From Piscicola geometra (lineage: Eukaryota > Annelida > Clitellata > Hirudinida > Piscicolidae), in NCBI GenBank assembly GCA_943735955.1, contig OX030958.1, positions 5,534,626 through 5,598,625 of the forward strand: 64,000 bases of DNA, written 5' to 3'. Made by a program: the position numbers and the translations under genes. Numbering within the stretch: position 1 is the stretch's first letter; the number at the start of each line of letters is the position of its first letter. A model generated the notes under the pieces. That model was not told where the DNA came from and ran no database searches. It saw only the letters and a list, made by a program, of their open reading frames with translations. This document shows, piece after piece, positions 33,755 through 49,300 of this stretch.

Positions 33755-35374
33755 TAGAGGTCGGACATGGACGATTTTTCATTCCCGGTCCCGTCCCGTT
33801 CCCGAATTTTGTTTTCCCGTCTTGTCCCGTTCCCGATGGGCCATCAGAATTTTAATTCCCGTCCCGTCCCGTTTCCGAAATGTTTTTTCCCGTCCCGTCC
33901 CGTTAACGATGGACCATCAGAATTTTGATTCCCGTCCCGTCCCGTTCCCGCAACTCGATTCCCGGTCCCGACCCGTTCCCGAAACTTTTTGACCCGGTTC
34001 CGACCCATTTCAACAACAAAAATTTTGTTTATTTATTTATTTTTGCTGCCGTTTTCACCGGTCCCAAACTTGCTAGTCCTAACATTTCTTAAAGTTCATT
34101 ATTTGAAAGTCAGAAAATATTTCTTTTAACAAAATAAAAACACGATTTAAATTTCAAATATTTATTGAAATGAAAGTATTGAAGTTAGTCATTGTTTTTG
34201 AGTAATTCAATCAAGTCTTTATTGCTTTTAACACGGGTTTTAGCTTTCAAATTAGGTGATCTGGGGTCTGAAGTTAAACGACCACATGTTGACAAATTCC
34301 GTTCACAGGGAATAGAACTTGCAGGTATACTAAAAAAAAATTTGGCTACTTTTTGTAGTATTGGATTTTTTTTTACTCCAATAGATTTAACATCTTTATA
34401 ATCTTCAATTTTGGTGAGACGTAATTGTGAATATTTGTACAATTCATCCTCTTCTAAATTTTTTCCCTCGTTCATTATTACTAATTCCTCAATAATGTTA
34501 GAAACATGTTTTTTGACAACATTCTTATTCTCCACAACTGCACAAATCAAATCATTCGTATAATTTGATAGTAAAAAATTGTATTATAACTTTTACGATA
34601 TAAAAACTAACATATAGGGTATAAATAACCATCATTTGTTTTTTTCCTCAACGTCACTAGAGCTTGGTCTGGCTGTATACAAAATGGAATTAAATTTTCT
34701 CTAATGAAAGTCTTGGTATTTATTTTTTTCTATCCCAAACTTTTTTAATATTATTTTTTTATACTGGGGGATGCAACAGACATGCTGCCATCTGAACAAA
34801 ATCAATGGGCGTCTTTTTTTTGTCAAAATGATCAACTGATCATTCAACTGGAAATTAATAATTCAAATTCAAAGTATGAATTTATAAAATAAAAATAATA
34901 TAACTGACCAGTTTGATTTCATCTGACAAGTTTTCATCATCACCAATTTGTTCTAATTTCCCTAATATTTGCACTCACCAACTTCAAATGTAATGTTAGA
35001 GATTTTGACATTGACAACGCAATGATGGCTTCGTTATACATTTCTATTGCGTTTAATACTTATTTTAAGTACTGAGTATCGATGAAATAGAGATTTCCAT
35101 ACTTGGGAGTTTGCTGAGGTATAATTTTTGAAGAATCCACTTCCAATAACTTGTATTCCCGTTTTTCCCGTTCCCGATCTAAAAATTGATTCCCGTTCCC
35201 GATTTTTCCCGTTCCCGATTTGAATATTGATTCCCGTTCCCGTTCCCGTCCCGAAAAACTATTCCCGGTTCCCGACTTTTCCCGTCCCGAAATTAATTTT
35301 CATTCCCGTTCCCGCGGGAGTCCCGCAGGTACCCGCGGGTACCCGGTCGGATCGGGTACCCGGTCCGACCTCTA
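33755..35374. mobile_element. hAT element with CCCGTTCCCG subterminal arrays, 1620 bp
   Basis: Perfect 12-bp inverted termini, TAGAGGTCGGAC, are flanked by an exact 8-bp duplication, ATAGGAAT (33747-33754 and 35375-35382). Both subterminal regions are packed with TCCCG/TTCCCG units (about 33783-34005 and 35155-35345), in striking contrast to the AT-rich core. The core holds a decayed minus-strand hAT transposase. It lacks the N-terminal and most of the catalytic region, so it is non-autonomous. It lies 138 bp beyond the stop codon of the lysozyme pseudogene. Confidence 0.93.
34185..34583 (-). pseudogene. hAT transposase C-terminal fragment
   Basis: An open frame on the minus strand ends in a stop at 34187-34185. 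Residues read VAKFFFSIPASSIPCERNLS, then STCGRLTSDPRS. This matches the hAT C-terminal dimerisation signature (IPxTSxPxER-xFSxxGxxxxxxRS; family knowledge). The hydrophobic I-P-A-S-S and C-E-R core are intact, so this part decayed little. Upstream pieces at 34690-34810 (LLHPQYKK, like the LDPRYK block) and about 34930-35090 lie in frame with several stops. Confidence 0.8.
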
Positions 35375-35519
35375 ATAGGAATTGAAACTGTAAAACAAGT
35401 TTTTTGAAATACTTTTATTTCAAACATTTTCAATAATCGATAAATTTAATTGTATTAAGTGTGTTTTTATTAATTTCTGCAAACCATCCTATTTTCAGCC
35501 TCTTTTCCTTGCAATAACT

Positions 35520-35993
35520 CTACCTACTCATGCAAAGATCAACTTTACTCCAATAACCCAATGTTTCACTTTTTTGACATCCCCGAGGTCCTCCGTTGTT
35601 TATTCTGGCGTATGTTTCACAAGTGAGAGCTGCTTGTCCAGCGCAAAATATTCCGTATCTGAAAAAATAAAATTAGTAATTTAAAAGTGAATTGTCTAGA
35701 TACTTTGATGATGATTTTATTGGAAAAATAAATAGGTAAAAGAATTTTTTTTAAATCTTATAAGCTACACAATTTTTAACCTTGTCATGTAATTTCTGAC
35801 ACACGTCTCTGAACAATCCTTCTGTTTGGTACATTCTTGCCATCCTGATAATGTTATTTGAATGATAAAAAATGATTTTGGTGAGCAATTCAAAGTGCTC
35901 AAAAGTCCCACCCGTTCCTGGTCTTCCACAGTCAATCCATTAGAGTTCCTTGATCTGGTACGGACCACAGCTAAGTCTGTCACCGCCTTCAAC
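35520..35993 (-). pseudogene. i-type (invertebrate) lysozyme, last three coding exons, with in-frame stop
   Basis: Minus-strand exons 35993-35912, 35844-35781 and 35658-35520 have GT-AG introns of 67 and 122 bp and phases that join exactly. They encode LSCGPYQIKEL-stop-WIDCGRPGT, GWQECTKQKDCSETCVRNYM and ETYARINNGGPRGC...GYWSKV. These are the hallmark blocks of destabilase/i-type lysozymes, which cleave peptidoglycan or act as isopeptidases in immunity and digestion. Cys spacing is conserved and the frame ends in TAG at 35522-35520. Codon TAA (35942-35940) replaces the Tyr of the conserved YWxDCG block, so the product would be truncated. Upstream exons carrying the catalytic Glu and Asp were not found at higher coordinates. 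It may be a pseudogene, a null allele or a base error. Confidence 0.88.
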
Positions 35994-38980
35994 CTTCAAA
36001 AACGAAGATTATGTTTTTTTGACTTCTAAGTAAATTATGTTTAACTTGATTGGCCCCAGGAGTAACTACTCGTGCTCCTAAATTTTCTCATATTTCCCCT
36101 TATCTTCATTTACAATCCATTTGTTACCTGTGAGATCTAGAGTGATTTTTAAAATATACCTGAATATGTTTAAAATTCATAACCTCACTGCCCTAATTTA
36201 TCTTTAAAATCTAATTAAACAACCTCCTAAATCTGGTCTAAATCTTCCAATTTTCAATTCCCTAGGAACAATCAACCCTTTTTAAGTCAACGAATTATTT
36301 AAACATTAGTTATTGTTGAGCTCTATTCCGATAAGCATTAAAACATTTATGACACCCACTTCCACCAACTACTTAACTACCAAAAGCCGTACTTATTATT
36401 ATTATGCTCGTCGAAATTTGGCATTCCAATTTGAATTTTAGCGAATTTGCTTCTCAAGTCATATATCAAGTGCTCACCCATAGTTTTATAGTATTCTCAA
36501 CCACACTCTTTATAATGCTGGTGTGTCAGCGTGATGAGTTCCGTTAACAATTTTTATAGGTGAGAAAATAGTAAACACGTTAGTCTTTATGCCTTTCAGA
36601 ATGATGTGAGAAAAAGCACACACTGAATGCAGAACATTGACGAAGCTGTGACTATACACAAAAGTAAGTGCTATTGAAGTCCATTAAAACGTTTTTTTTT
36701 ACTTCATACAAATTAATTTAAACCAGATGAATTGTTAAAACGAAATATGTCTTCTTATTAGTTTTACGACACTAATTAGGAAAGAAAAACTCACATAAAA
36801 GGGCACTGAGGTGGACGATGAAGTGAAGGAAGAGGGGTAGACTGGCAGATGACGAGTTGATGAGCAAGAAGACATAAGGCATTTCAAATGTTTCCAAGTC
36901 TTATTTTAATATGCTTATTACAAAGTTCGTGGGTCATTTCTTAGAAAAAGCTGATTCAATAGCATGTTGACTGAATGTACTCAAGAATTAAGCTGAAGAG
37001 TTTATACGTTTTTTTTGCTTGTCTTAAGTGATTGAATGAGTTGCTCAATTAAGCAACTATTTAGATTATAATTTCTATAAAACAAACGATTTCATTTTGT
37101 CAAATATTTTTTATAACATATGGGTATTACTGTTCTTGTAAAAAAAATTAAATTTCATTAGATATTATCAGAACGAAAATCCAAGCATACCAGAAATAAA
37201 CTTTCTATTCAGCATGTCTTTTAAAACATCCATTGCTAGCTGCGTATTTTAACTTTGCAGATAATTTAAATAATTGTTATAACATTTGGTAAACTGGAAA
37301 AGAAAATCTAAACTTGGTTTCACTTACAATATTTTATTTCAAAAAATTGGAGAAACTTAGGTGTAAACTTATGACGGTGTTAGTGGTGAAATGGTCTCTC
37401 GAGCAGGAGATTATGCCACATGACTTCTTTATAGACATACACTCTTGCAATTTTGGAGATAATTGGCAAATAAGAGTAAAAATTTTAAAAACAGAAATGA
37501 GTAAAAAAGTTAAATTAGATATATATTTTCTAAAACTTACAAGATGTTTAATTTCTCAAAGAAAAATATGAAAATTAATTAAAATCTGAATAATTATAAT
37601 ATTTAATTGTACCTACAAAAAAATTATAATAGAAAAACAGTTGAGATTCTAAAAAAATTTTTCTCAAAAATAATAGAATTTTGTATGGCAATTTTTGCGT
37701 TAATCGGTGGACGAAGAGCTGTGTGGAATAGTAAAGAGTTTCAGAAAGTTGCTTTTAGTAATCTTGTTTTAAAACTAACCCTTTGAGACTCTAATCGAAA
37801 AAGCAAACTGAACAAAACTTATCAGAAAATTTATAATATTAGGTTTGCCTTGCAGAAACATGGGCATTTAAAATAACTTTATGTTTAAAATGTTGTGATA
37901 AAATAAAAGTTTACGACAATTCAATGTTTCAAAATGAGCTTTGACTTGGAGGATCGAGTGCTTATCACAGAACTTCACAAACAACACCAATCATTTTGAA
38001 GATTTAAAAATTTGAGATTATATAACTAATGTTACTTTTGAAATTGGTTCAATTTAATTCAAAACTCTATAAAGAAATCTGAGCAAAGCTGAAAAAAACA
38101 AAATCTACCTAACAAAATAAACACAACTGACTCTTTGACAAAAGAATAAATTAAAGTATTAAAAAATTAGGCATAGAAATATCATTCTTGCTTCAATTCT
38201 TTGACCGCTAAGAATAGGTATTTTTAAAACTAAATGAACGGCTATTTGGACTTTTAGCGTAAGCAATTCAACACTTAAGTTTCACTATCTAGCTTTTGAG
38301 GGCTCTGAAAATGACTTTTAAATTCAATTTAAAATAATTATAAAATGTTTTCTAAATAATTGAAAAAACGCTAAAAAATGGAAAAATAAATTGAACCTAT
38401 TTCTACCATTATCATTGCTTCTGTAGGCTATTAACATATAAAAAATTAAAAAGAATATTAAGAGTTTAAAAAGAGATGAAATATCCAACAAAAAAACACG
38501 TACAAGAAATATATCTACTTCCGAAAAGTAATTGTGTCAAAGGTTATTTAATTGGTAACTTGTTAAGATTACTGCAATAAATTTTTAAATTAAATAAAAC
38601 GACATACTGATATATTAACACAATTCAAAACAGTTATATCAATTAATAAAAATAAATGTTTCAATTGAATAATCTAAACAAGATCAGTTCACACTTTTAA
38701 AACTACACACTAGATGGCATCAGTAAATTTCATTCTAAGCCATTCTCAGATCAACAGAAAGTCTATTTGTCAAAATAGTTCAGTCTTCTGTCATTCATTT
38801 AAACAAACTGTTTGGCTACTGTTTCAAAGTTAGTTTCGTTAATTTGTTTTTTTGTGTGTGTATCTTTACAAACATCGATGTTGTTCAGGTGATTATCTCA
38901 AGTTTCTGATCTGATCCTTGTTTGCACTCTTCTCAAGATGACGTTGTAAAAATCTTTGGGTAGTAGAGCTTTTTTAATTT
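35994..38980. other. Unannotated AT-rich DNA, possible upstream intron of the lysozyme
   Basis: I searched for the missing Cys-rich N-terminal lysozyme exon on the minus strand and saw none. The plus frame at 37314-37571 (85 codons) has no recognisable pattern. Confidence 0.35.
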
Positions 38981-38989
38981 ATTTTTAAA

Positions 38990-39610
38990 GTTTTTAATGA
39001 CGACTTTGGCATCTGGAATTGTTTTGAAAATAACAACAACCGTTATAATTTTTTATTTTGATGGTGCAGTAGCAATGTTCAACCAAACTTTTAGATCCAA
39101 GAAATAAACATCATTAAAAAACAGTATTTCAAAGAAAACGACTGGTGAACCTTGTTTGTTGACTGACGAAATAAAAATATTTTCTGTATTCTGCATAGTC
39201 CTGACTCTATCCTGATCAAATCTTTTACTCAAACCATTCTGAATAGCATCATTAGCTTCGAAGCATGATTTTTTTTAGAGTTTTCTCTGAAATAACTAGA
39301 CCAGTCATTGCACTGCCCAATGTAAGCTTTTCAATAATTATTGGATTACGCAATGAATTAAGAATCACAAATTAATTATGTGTAACTACAAGTTCACGCC
39401 ATTTTTGTTCTTGATTCATGATATTTTCTTAGTAATCTTATAAATTCTATTAAATTTCTTATCAGATCTCTGATTGCAAACATTTCAGACACATTTGACT
39501 GTAAGACATTGGTACATCACCTGTCAGAATAATCACGTGTAACTGCTTCGATAGAGCCTCTAGAATAACAATTAATTCAAAAGTGCCTTGCAGTCCAAAA
39601 AGTTTTTTTA
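38990..39610 (-). pseudogene. Decayed coding remnant, possibly a transposase
   Basis: Read on the minus strand from 39610 downward, several blocks stay open in shifting frames: GTFELIVILEALSKQL, then KWRELVVTHN, then SFEANDAIQNGLSKRFDQDR over about 60 codons. The last block resembles the 'xxLDxIxxELxxRFxx' segment of ZMYM1/hAT-type transposases, but only loosely. No termini or target duplication were found. Confidence 0.25.
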
Positions 39611-39619
39611 AAGCTAAAT

Positions 39620-43150
<3,531 letters not shown>

Positions 43151-43170
43151 AAATTAAATTAAAAAGATTT

Positions 43171-46100
43171 ATGAAAAGTTTTAGAATGAAAAGTAGAATG
43201 AAAAAGGGAAGAAGAACAATTCTTTTGTTTTTTTTTCTTATTCATGGCGGGTTCACAAGCCACTTCTGTAAACATACATACAATCACAAAACAAGCCATA
43301 CAATCAATATTACATGCAGTCTTACATTAAATATTACATTCAGCCGTGAAAATGACGACATTTTCAGCACAACAAACGTCAAGTGGATGCAATTTACAGT
43401 TGTCTTCAAGAGTCACTTCAGATTTCACAGCCATGGGAACAACTTTTACTTTTACAACAGTTGTTTGAAAAAACATTTTCAAAAAAATATGAATAATTTA
43501 ATGTTCTCAATATTAAATCAAGATATTATTTACAAAAAATACATGCGAACAGGTAGTTACTTTAAAAACATTTTAAAGATTGGGATATATAAATTCACAC
43601 AATGCTGTAAAAAACCTACTCCAAAGACGAAAAATCAATTACAAACAAACGACAAAAAGCAAAAAACTAAAATAAGAAATGTTGTAAAAAAACAAAAAAT
43701 AAACGGTTATGTAAAAAAGACAGTAGAGAAAAACAGAAAAAACAACATAATAAAAAAATATTTCAAAGCACCTCGCATCTACTCTTCCCATTACACTCAT
43801 CCTGTTACAAATAGCTTCTTCTATTCATCAAACAACTCTAAACACCATATAATGGGCTCACCATGTGATGCCAACAACAGAAAGCCAAGTGAAAAAAAAC
43901 TAACACTTCTAAATATTAGACTTTGCAAGCCGAAAAAGGCTGTGTATAACGAAGTCAATTACTTAATCAACTTTCTTTGTTTCTATCAAACTCTCAATTC
44001 AAACCTTTTTTACAAAACTGAGTACAAACAAATTCCAAACATCAAAGCAGGAAAAAATAATATCAATACTAACAACACATATGCGTTCAGCTTCACTAAC
44101 ACGATTAGCCCCAACACTTTAAAAAATATTTACAACAGCCATGTCACCATCAAACCAATTAACTACGATATAAAACACACGCAAAATTTCAAAAAAAAAG
44201 TAAAAAAAATTAAATTAAAAACTGAAAAACTAACTTCCATTTCTCAAAAAAGCAACTTCTTTGAGAGAAAAAAACCCAAATCCATTTTATGCGCTTTCTA
44301 CAGTAATGATAAGGCCAATAACCAAATTAAAAAAGAAAATATTTCCAATTATGAACCAGACACCATTTACTTAAATATGGTTACTCAGTACAATTTTAAA
44401 AAAAGTAAATACAATAAAAAGAAAGTAAATACAATAAATAACAAAAGCTCAAACAACAATTGGAAAAACAAGACATGGAAAAAGTTCCATAGAGCAAGTT
44501 TATTGATGAAAAAAAACAATAAAAAAATTCAATTGAAAAAATCTTTTTATATCGTCTCACGTCTCTTGATAACTTTCGAGAATTCTCTTTGTAATGAATC
44601 CATGTTTATGTGGAAGAAAGACCGTAATATGTTAGTCAAATTAATTTTGAGATTACAGAGTTCAAAATTAATTTTTATTATTTTTTATTCATGATTTATA
44701 AATTTTATAAAAGAAATAATTAGAAAAACATTTTCCCATCAACTTTTTTTTGACACCAGTGAAAAGAAATGTATCTTCGAAATTGAAAGAAAAGACAAAA
44801 TTTATTATAACAAAAAAATCAAACCTCAAAATAAAAAAAGAGAAAACAAAAACGTAAAAACTAATGTCAATTTTTATGTAAATAAGCACAATGAAAAGGT
44901 AAAAAATATACAACAAAATACCATCTTCGGAGGCAAAAATAGACTTATGGAAAAAAAAATCGTCAGGTGCTGTGATGTTGTGCAAAGGCGCAAAAAACCA
45001 ATAAGAAAATATTTTCATTTATTCAAAGAGCTTTTTCATGTAAATGCAGTTATACGAAGCAATTTTCTCAAAATAAATATTCTTACAGTGGAAAGCATAT
45101 TTCATCTTCTCAGTTCTATGAGTGATGAGGCTCATTTGAACGTTGATGAAGTTGGAGGCTGTTTGCTTCATTGGGATGAGACGCCGAGAGCGTTCAATTA
45201 TGAGGCTTTGGTGGATGGGGTGCAGGAAAAAATGAAAAAAACTGATTATGACGATCTGCAAAAGAAAAATGAAATTAAAAATAAAGCGGCCATTAGACTA
45301 AATAGCAAAAGTTTTTATGACGATCATAATAACAAGGTAAAGTATGAAAAATATGAAAATAACACTAAAAAAACAAATGGTAACATAATTAAAGAAATTC
45401 AAATAGCTGCAGTGAAATACAATGTAAATGATAAAAAAGTAAAAAATATTAATGATGAAAAAGACGTGAAAAAAAATAATTGCAAAAATGGAGAAAAAAA
45501 GCTAGATTTCCGCAATAAAAAACAACAGCGATGTTTTGAGCATCGCTTGAAAAGAAACGCAGTCGCGTATGAAAAAACGATGTTGAAAGAAAAAACACTT
45601 CTTAATAAAAAAGATTTTAAAAGATTCTTCAATGGCTACCGCAAACTAAAATCTATGAAAAGAGATTTGGTCGGTAAGAGTTTGAAAAGAAGGGAAGAAT
45701 CAAAAAAGGTAATTTATGAGAACATTATAGCATCAAACACTTATATACTTGAGAAACCCAACAAACCGTTTAACAACGTTATAAATGTTCATGCTGCTAA
45801 TAATGAAATCATGAGAAATATAAAAAAAGAAATAATAACCGAAAAAATCACTTTCAAGGCGAACTCAAAAAAAACAAAAAAAGAAATGGAAAAAGAAGTT
45901 AACAGAAATAGGATTATTGAAGAACCAAATGATTTGTACTGGATGCAAGATGTGGAAGTGAGTGAAGAGTGATTTGATGTTTAGGCAATTTTATTAATAG
46001 GAGAAAAAACAATAAAAGTCTGTTAAATCAGAAAATAAAAACATTTACGCAAAATATTAACCTTGATGATTTTCTATGTTAAAAATCTCGCAGTATAAAG

Positions 46101-46303
46101 ATATATTGATGTTTTTGCAAATAAATAAAACATTGAAACACTTTTTCTGTTTATGTTCTTGTAAAAAAAATTTAATCTTTTTTTCGTTCAAGTATGCTTC
46201 ATCTCTCAAAAGACCTAATGCTTTCAAGCCTTCACAGCCATTTAACAAGCCTCTCGATGATTTGCTTGATGCATTTGGTATGCCCAGAACCCGTCTCATC
46301 TAG
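43171..46303 (+). CDS. Unrecognised Lys/Asn-rich protein: 2.8-kb exon with one in-frame TGA, plus C-terminal exon
   Basis: One frame is open from ATG 43171 to 45957 (929 codons), except for TGA at 44692-44694 (codon 508). The exon ends at a consensus donor, GAA|GTGAGT, in phase 0, and joins an acceptor (TTTTTTTCGTTCAAG) to 46193-46303, also phase 0. That exon adds 36 residues ending PLDDLLDAFGMPRTRLI and TAA-free TAG. Without splicing the frame stops at 45970-45972, with AATAAA at 46011; a later AATAAA is at 46468. The predicted protein is basic and rich in Lys, Asn and Phe. Residues 16-26 form a short hydrophobic, signal-like run after KKGRR. A less biased stretch around 45120-45230 includes HWDETPRAFNYEALVDG. 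No family recognised. The TGA could lie in a frame-preserving 129-bp intron (44631-44759; donor GTTAGT, T-rich acceptor GACACCAG), or be a mutation or readthrough. The start is uncertain: an acceptor-like CACAAG at 43254-43259 follows a T tract. Confidence 0.6.
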
Positions 46304-49300
46304 AGCCTCATTAAATTTGGGAAAAAATAATATACTCAAAATTAATATGAACCAACCATTTATTATATAATTATGAACATAAAATGTTTTTTAGAAATAC
46401 TATTTACAATAGTAGATTTATATCCCGTTTTAAAGAATAATTTGAAATATATTTTTTATTTTAATTAAATAAAAACTAGTTTTGGTGTGAAAATAATTTG
46501 AACTTCATACATAGTTGAAGGCACACTATTATAGATAATATTCCTAATAACTACATATATATATTTATAAATAAGTATCAATATATTAGTTTCAGATCGA
46601 TTGTTTCTAACTTTTTAAAGGATTATTCATTTGTTTGTTCACATGAATTTATTCTGCTCAAAGCCCGAATCGCAAAGACTCGAACATTAAATGTGAGGCG
46701 GGTTTCAGGTAAACTATGCTTTTGGGACACGCGCTTCCACTTTAACTTACTCTTTTTGACGTATATAAATCTCAAATACCATGGGTTTGATTCTTTCTAC
46801 GATTTCTAAAAAAATATAAATCAAAAGAATTAAAAATTATTTGTCTCATTTATGATTATTTTTCAAAGACTATTATCGAAAAGTGATTTAAAAAAAGATG
46901 GCATCACTAAACCATTAAAATGCAAGAAAATTAAACAATTTTATATATTTATTATTTTTTATTTATATAATTTGTAAAAGTTCAAGAAAAAATATTTTCA
47001 AATTGTTCGGTTGTTTTTTTGCGAGTTTTCAATCTTCTCCCAATTAGAAACCCTGATAAATCTTGCCAGGCGATATACATAAGAAACAGAATATTGAATT
47101 CTGGTGATTGTATCTGTTTTCTTTAGTCTGAATTAAATGATTTTCTTTTTTTTTTGTTTACGTGAACTTGCCAAAATATTGATTTCCTTTAGAAGAGTCA
47201 AATTACATAATTTAAGCACATAAAGTGAAAAAACAAATAAAAGTTAAAGCTTAAAATTTGTCAACTAGGTAACAAAATTGTTTATGAAATGATCAACGTA
47301 TTTGATTTTTTGTTCGAAAATACTTGGTTTAATAAGGGACAAAAAATTTAAAAACATAAAAATTAAAACTTTTAGTTTTTAGTTTTTATTTAGAAAAAAA
47401 CTTCAACTGGCGTTAAGGGAGAACTTACGAATTTTTAAAAGGATTACATGATAAAAAATTCATACTTTTACATATTTCGAAATGAAATTTTTCAGATTTA
47501 AGTTTAACTTTCTGTTCCAATAGTGTTTATTTTGCAAATAATTACTCAGTTTTAAACTGCTAGTTGTATATCAAGGTTCATAAAAGTATTTTCGAATAAT
47601 TTATTAATTAAATAAATTAATTTAAAAATCGATTTAACAGATTAAACCGGCAATAACTAATTTGCCAATGATACGTTTTTGAAGAGATAGATTTTCGAGT
47701 ATAAAAAGTTATTTTTTCATTGAACAATGTTTGTTTTATTATTTTTTTTCTACCTTTATTCAAATAAATGCACTTGAATTTATTGAAAAAACAATTGCAG
47801 TCTTAAGTTTGTTTCTACTTTTTAAGGACAAAATATTTAAATCTTTTTTTACAATTTCAAAAACTTTCAAGTTGTTATATTAATTTTAGTACCGTAAAAT
47901 ACTAATATATTCGTACACTTTCAAATAATTGTTTTTTCAAATGTACGAAACTAGAGGTATTTTTCAACTAATTACTAAAAACTCTAAATCAATAAATATT
48001 GAAGTCCTTTGCCTTAACATCTCTTTTTTATACCATAATTTAGATAAGTTTTTAATAGTATAATTTTTACAAATCTTATACACTTGCAAGAAAAAGTACT
48101 CTTGAGTACGGTCAATCAGCCAAAAAAACATTTGTTTGGTAAACGTTATACAAAACAGGGATAAACGTTTTTCCATTTCTAAATGTTTTTGGTAAATATT
48201 TAAAAACAGCGCAGTCTTTGCGTAAAAGAATTTTTTTTTAAATTTCAAAAAAACCATAGCTTTAAATAAAACCTTGGTGAGGCATGCAGAATTTTTTGTG
48301 CAAGAATAATATTTGAAAAAATCAAAATACAAAAATGCAATGTGGTTTTTTTGATGTTGTCCAAATGGAATATAAAAGCGAAGATAAGAATGAATTAAAA
48401 GTTTTATAACTTGAACTCTGTCATGATCAAGTCACCTATCCCAACAAACGCTTTTTCAAATATTCGTTTTTCTTGTATCAATTTATTCGTGTACGGATCA
48501 GTATAAAAAGAATTTATAATTTTTCTTTCATGAATAATTGATCCTATTTGATGAGCATTGGATTTTCTGGTCAATTTTTTCTTCGAAAATGTTACTTTTA
48601 AAGAAGATTTTATTAAATATTTAAACTAAATATTGTCTACTTTTCATACTTTAATTTGAAATCTTTAAAATGAATGACATCTATGTACGATATGAAACAC
48701 AGAATAATTTTCTCCTTACTCTCCCAAAAGATTTCATAAATTGCTTAATTTTTTCAAACCATCTTTATGCAGACTTTGCTCTTTTTTCATTCTTTCAATT
48801 TTTGGAATAGGTTTAGACAACTTTTAGAATTAGGTAGAAGTTAAATATAATTGGTGAGTTGACCCATAATAAAAAAAATAAATAGAAGAAGAAGAAAGCG
48901 AGAGAAGAGAGAGAGAAGAAAATAAAAAGAAAGAAAGAATAGAAAAAATAAATGTTAAAAAAGAATTAATTAACTATTTATTTATTTACTGTTATTATGT
49001 AATGTAACACGAAGGTCTTATTTTATAAGTTTAAATTATTAAACAAAAAGCCAAATATCTTGAAAACAAGAGCCAATCAAATTTTGAAAAAGTACATTTG
49101 TTTTTAGCACATCAATATAGATGCAATAACAATAGAATAAAAATGATTTGCACTCATTATTTTTTACATTGTTAACCATTGTGGTTTTGATTATTGAGCT
49201 ATTTAATGTTTTTTTATCAATTTAAATATCATACTTGAATTTACATTGGATGGATCAGTACTTTTTTGTTTGATTTAAATTTTTTCTTAAGTAGTTTCTT

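Noticed and set aside
35765..35992. 75-codon minus frame across the lysozyme
   Set aside because: It reads through the intron in a different frame over most of its length. The exon-wise frame gives the lysozyme blocks.
36395..36415. Possible extra SINE 3' end (ATTATTATTATGCTCGTC)
   Set aside because: Only about 15 bases match the SINE end, and the hairpin block is absent. A chance match cannot be excluded.
45019..45632. Minus-strand frames opposite the Lys/Asn-rich exon
   Set aside because: They are antisense shadows: an A-rich coding strand gives open Phe/Ser/Leu frames on the other strand.
43171..45972. Selenoprotein explanation for the TGA
   Set aside because: The TGA sits in a low-complexity Ile/Phe/Tyr context without a redox motif, and no SECIS-like structure was evident downstream. 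An intron, a mutation or an error is simpler.
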